DNA of 52,506 nt, taken from NCBI RefSeq assembly GCF_015694525.1, contig NZ_JADQDM010000025.1, positions 1-52,506 of the forward strand, read 5' to 3'. The position numbers were made by a program, and so were the translations under genes. Shown piece after piece: positions 51,060 to 52,506 of this stretch (position 1 is its first letter; the number at the start of each line of letters is the position of its first letter). The DNA comes from Hymenobacter ruricola (lineage in GTDB: Bacteria > Bacteroidota > Bacteroidia > Cytophagales > Hymenobacteraceae). Under the pieces are notes generated by a model that saw nothing but the letters and a program-made list of their open reading frames with translations, ran no database searches and was not told where the DNA came from.

Positions 51060-52445
51060 TCATGGGCGCGTGAGGCGTTGCACTTTGTTCCTGGTTAACA
51101 AATATTCGCGGTAGCACTTCTGACGAAAGCCCGTGAATACAAAGCGCTGATTAATGAGACAAGTAAGAGCGCGGTACCGAACCAGGCGCCTGCTGAAGCA
51201 ATTACTGCTTTCCCAGAAACGATAGCAATGGCGATAGTCTTTACGGGTGCTCTTCTCGTCATCGTCCGATTCCGTAAGTTCCTCGGCCACATAGCCCGCT
51301 ACGTTGCGTGCAAAAAGGGTATGCTCCCGCTTCTCTTCCTGGCAGGCGTCACGGGCAAACGCGCACCGGTGCTTGAACACAACCTCGGCTGATTCCACTT
51401 GCCACACGCGCCCGTCCGCTGCGTAAGCAAAGCGGCGTTGAACGAGCCGGTCTTCGGGCTCTGCTGAGTGCGCTGGAAAAGATGAATGGCCGGCGAAACT
51501 GAACGCTTCCGCGAGTCGGCCTCGGGCATCGTACCGCTACGCCAGCAGGGCCGACGTATCGTTGTGCGCACCGAGCGTGAGCCCGTGGACGAGCCGGTGG
51601 GCCCGGTCGTAGGTATACCGCGTGAGTTGGCTTCGTGTTCCGCGTTCCGTGGTGACATACGCCACGCACAGGCCGCGCCGATTATAGGCGTACGCCCCCC
51701 GGGAAGTCTCTTCGCCATGGTCGTCGAAGTACCGCACTTCTTGGAGCACGCCGCACTTCTTGGAGCACGCCGCAGTGGCCGTACCGGCGCTCGGCAACCA
51801 ATGCCGGTCAGCGGGCGGCTGGTCCCGCTTGCACCAGCGGGGAGTGCAAAACGGCTGGCAGGTCCTAGAGGCGGGCGATGGACCGAAACAGGTTGGTGTT
51901 CACGGTGGGAGAATCGGCGCTGTCGAGCGCCTCCCGCACGTATTCGCGCACGGTGCGCCTCCACCAACCGTAGTCGTAGTCCGTGGTTTTAACGCCGACG
52001 TACACGGTGCCGGTAATCATGGTGAGGTAGCCCCGGGCCAGTAGGCGCCCACGTACTAACGGTAGGACTTGAACACAACCCGACCCTGCCGGTCGTAGAT
52101 GAGCACATTCAACAAGGTATCCCCGGCGAACTGTTTCACCCGCCGCAAGGCGCGGGGAGGATGCGCGTTGTCGGCAATGTCGTTGTCCATGGCGTAAAGC
52201 GTCCTGGGCGCCGGTTCTGCTTCAAGCGCGACACTCACCCGTTCACACGCGACGACCATCCCGGCGAATGCGAAAGGCCAGAAACAAGGAGGCGGAAAAA
52301 CAGCTATGGCAAAAAGCAACAAACCGGACCGGCATAGGGCCTTTATTGCAAAGAAACCATTCCGAGGCGCTGTATATTCAAACGGTCCCAAGGTAAACGC
52401 GCGCTGTCCAGAATTAAGAGGATGTTTACTAGGTTGCACGGACAA
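51060..52445 (-). pseudogene. Degraded YD/RHS-like repeat gene with several stops and a duplication frameshift
   Basis: Minus-strand fragments line up as one decayed gene. From the 5' side: a fragment 52445-52056 with a hydrophobic leader and LLNVLIYDRQGRVVFKSY, stopped by TAG (52058-52056); after a frame change, LTMITGTVYVGVKTTDYDYG (from 52026) running to TAG (51867-51865) and TGA (51810-51808) in one frame; then RYGHCGVLQEVRYFDDHGEE, broken by a 19-bp tandem duplication (51732-51769) that shifts frame; then TRYTYDRAHRLVHGL, TAG (51539-51537), and in the same frame RYDARGRLAEAFSF and RRFAYAADGRVWQVE to a stop at 51060. The YxYDxxGRL-like units recall YD/RHS repeats. Several lesions make it non-functional unless sequencing errors account for them. 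Joining the fragments as one gene is inferred. Confidence 0.55.
51732..51769. repeat. 19-bp perfect tandem duplication inside the pseudogene
   Basis: CCGCACTTCTTGGAGCACG occurs at 51732-51750 and again at 51751-51769, followed by CCGCA. Nineteen is not a multiple of three, and removing one copy restores a continuous frame across the site. Confidence 0.9.
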
Positions 52446-52506
52446 TTATCTTTGTGTTCGTGAGCAGTCTGGACGAAATCAGTGACCGTGCGTGGGCGGC
52501 TTTGGC
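52446..52506. other. Window end, no gene recognised
   Basis: The last 61 bases hold no feature that I can support. TATCTTTG (52446-52453, plus strand) matches TAnnTTTG exactly and might be a promoter for a gene beyond the window. Confidence 0.3.

Overview
The window is a 52.5 kb piece of a GC-rich Bacteroidota chromosome, most likely Hymenobacter or a close relative. The signs are a type IX secretion C-terminal sorting domain, SusC/SusD and other TonB-dependent receptors, DUF4249 and DUF4142 lipoproteins, LytS/LytTR signalling, and promoters of the Bacteroidota type (TTTG, about 20 nt, TAnnTTTG). Taxonomy is inferred from gene content, not from a marker search. The first ~120 bases are G-rich, homopolymer-ridden and probably unreliable.

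Layout. 0-6 kb: hybrid PAS histidine kinase, rpoN (sigma-54) and asnS. 6-12.4 kb: a T9SS-sorted protein, an O-acetylation cassette (MBOAT protein plus two AlgJ/AlgX-like proteins), and two paralogous small exported proteins of unknown role. 12.6-20.2 kb: uvrA, a TMEM175-like channel, two DUF4142 lipoproteins, an unknown lipoprotein and an enoyl-CoA hydratase/isomerase. 20.2-25 kb: an outer-membrane receptor divergent from a LytS-type kinase, followed by its LytTR regulator, then ispD and queA. 27-33 kb: an ABC permease, an MscS channel, and a TonB receptor paired with a DUF4249 lipoprotein. 33-37 kb: a TerB-like glycine-rich protein, two tRNA-Val genes and an IS1182-family insertion sequence.

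37-51 kb is the most coherent unit, a chitin/N-acetylglucosamine utilisation locus: LacI-family regulator, a fused NagB-PIG-L protein, a FucP-family sugar permease, SusC, SusD, GH20 beta-hexosaminidase and GH18 chitinase. Both transcription units, nagB-permease and susCD, are preceded by the same DNA architecture: two copies of the palindrome GTGTGCGCACAC exactly 31 bp apart, lying 53-54 bp upstream of a TATGTTTG -7 element that has a TTG(C)-type -33 element 20 nt before it. This places the sites near -60 and -91, an activator-like position that is unexpected for a LacI-family repressor.

The last ~1.5 kb is decaying. The chitinase appears to lose its frame at its C-terminus, and a YD/RHS-like gene on the minus strand carries several stop codons and a frame-shifting 19-bp tandem duplication. 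Intergenic spaces are rich in long inverted repeats. One of them fills a whole convergent intergenic space, with 51-bp perfect arms that start inside the two stop codons, and a second family of about 40 bp recurs at five or more sites.
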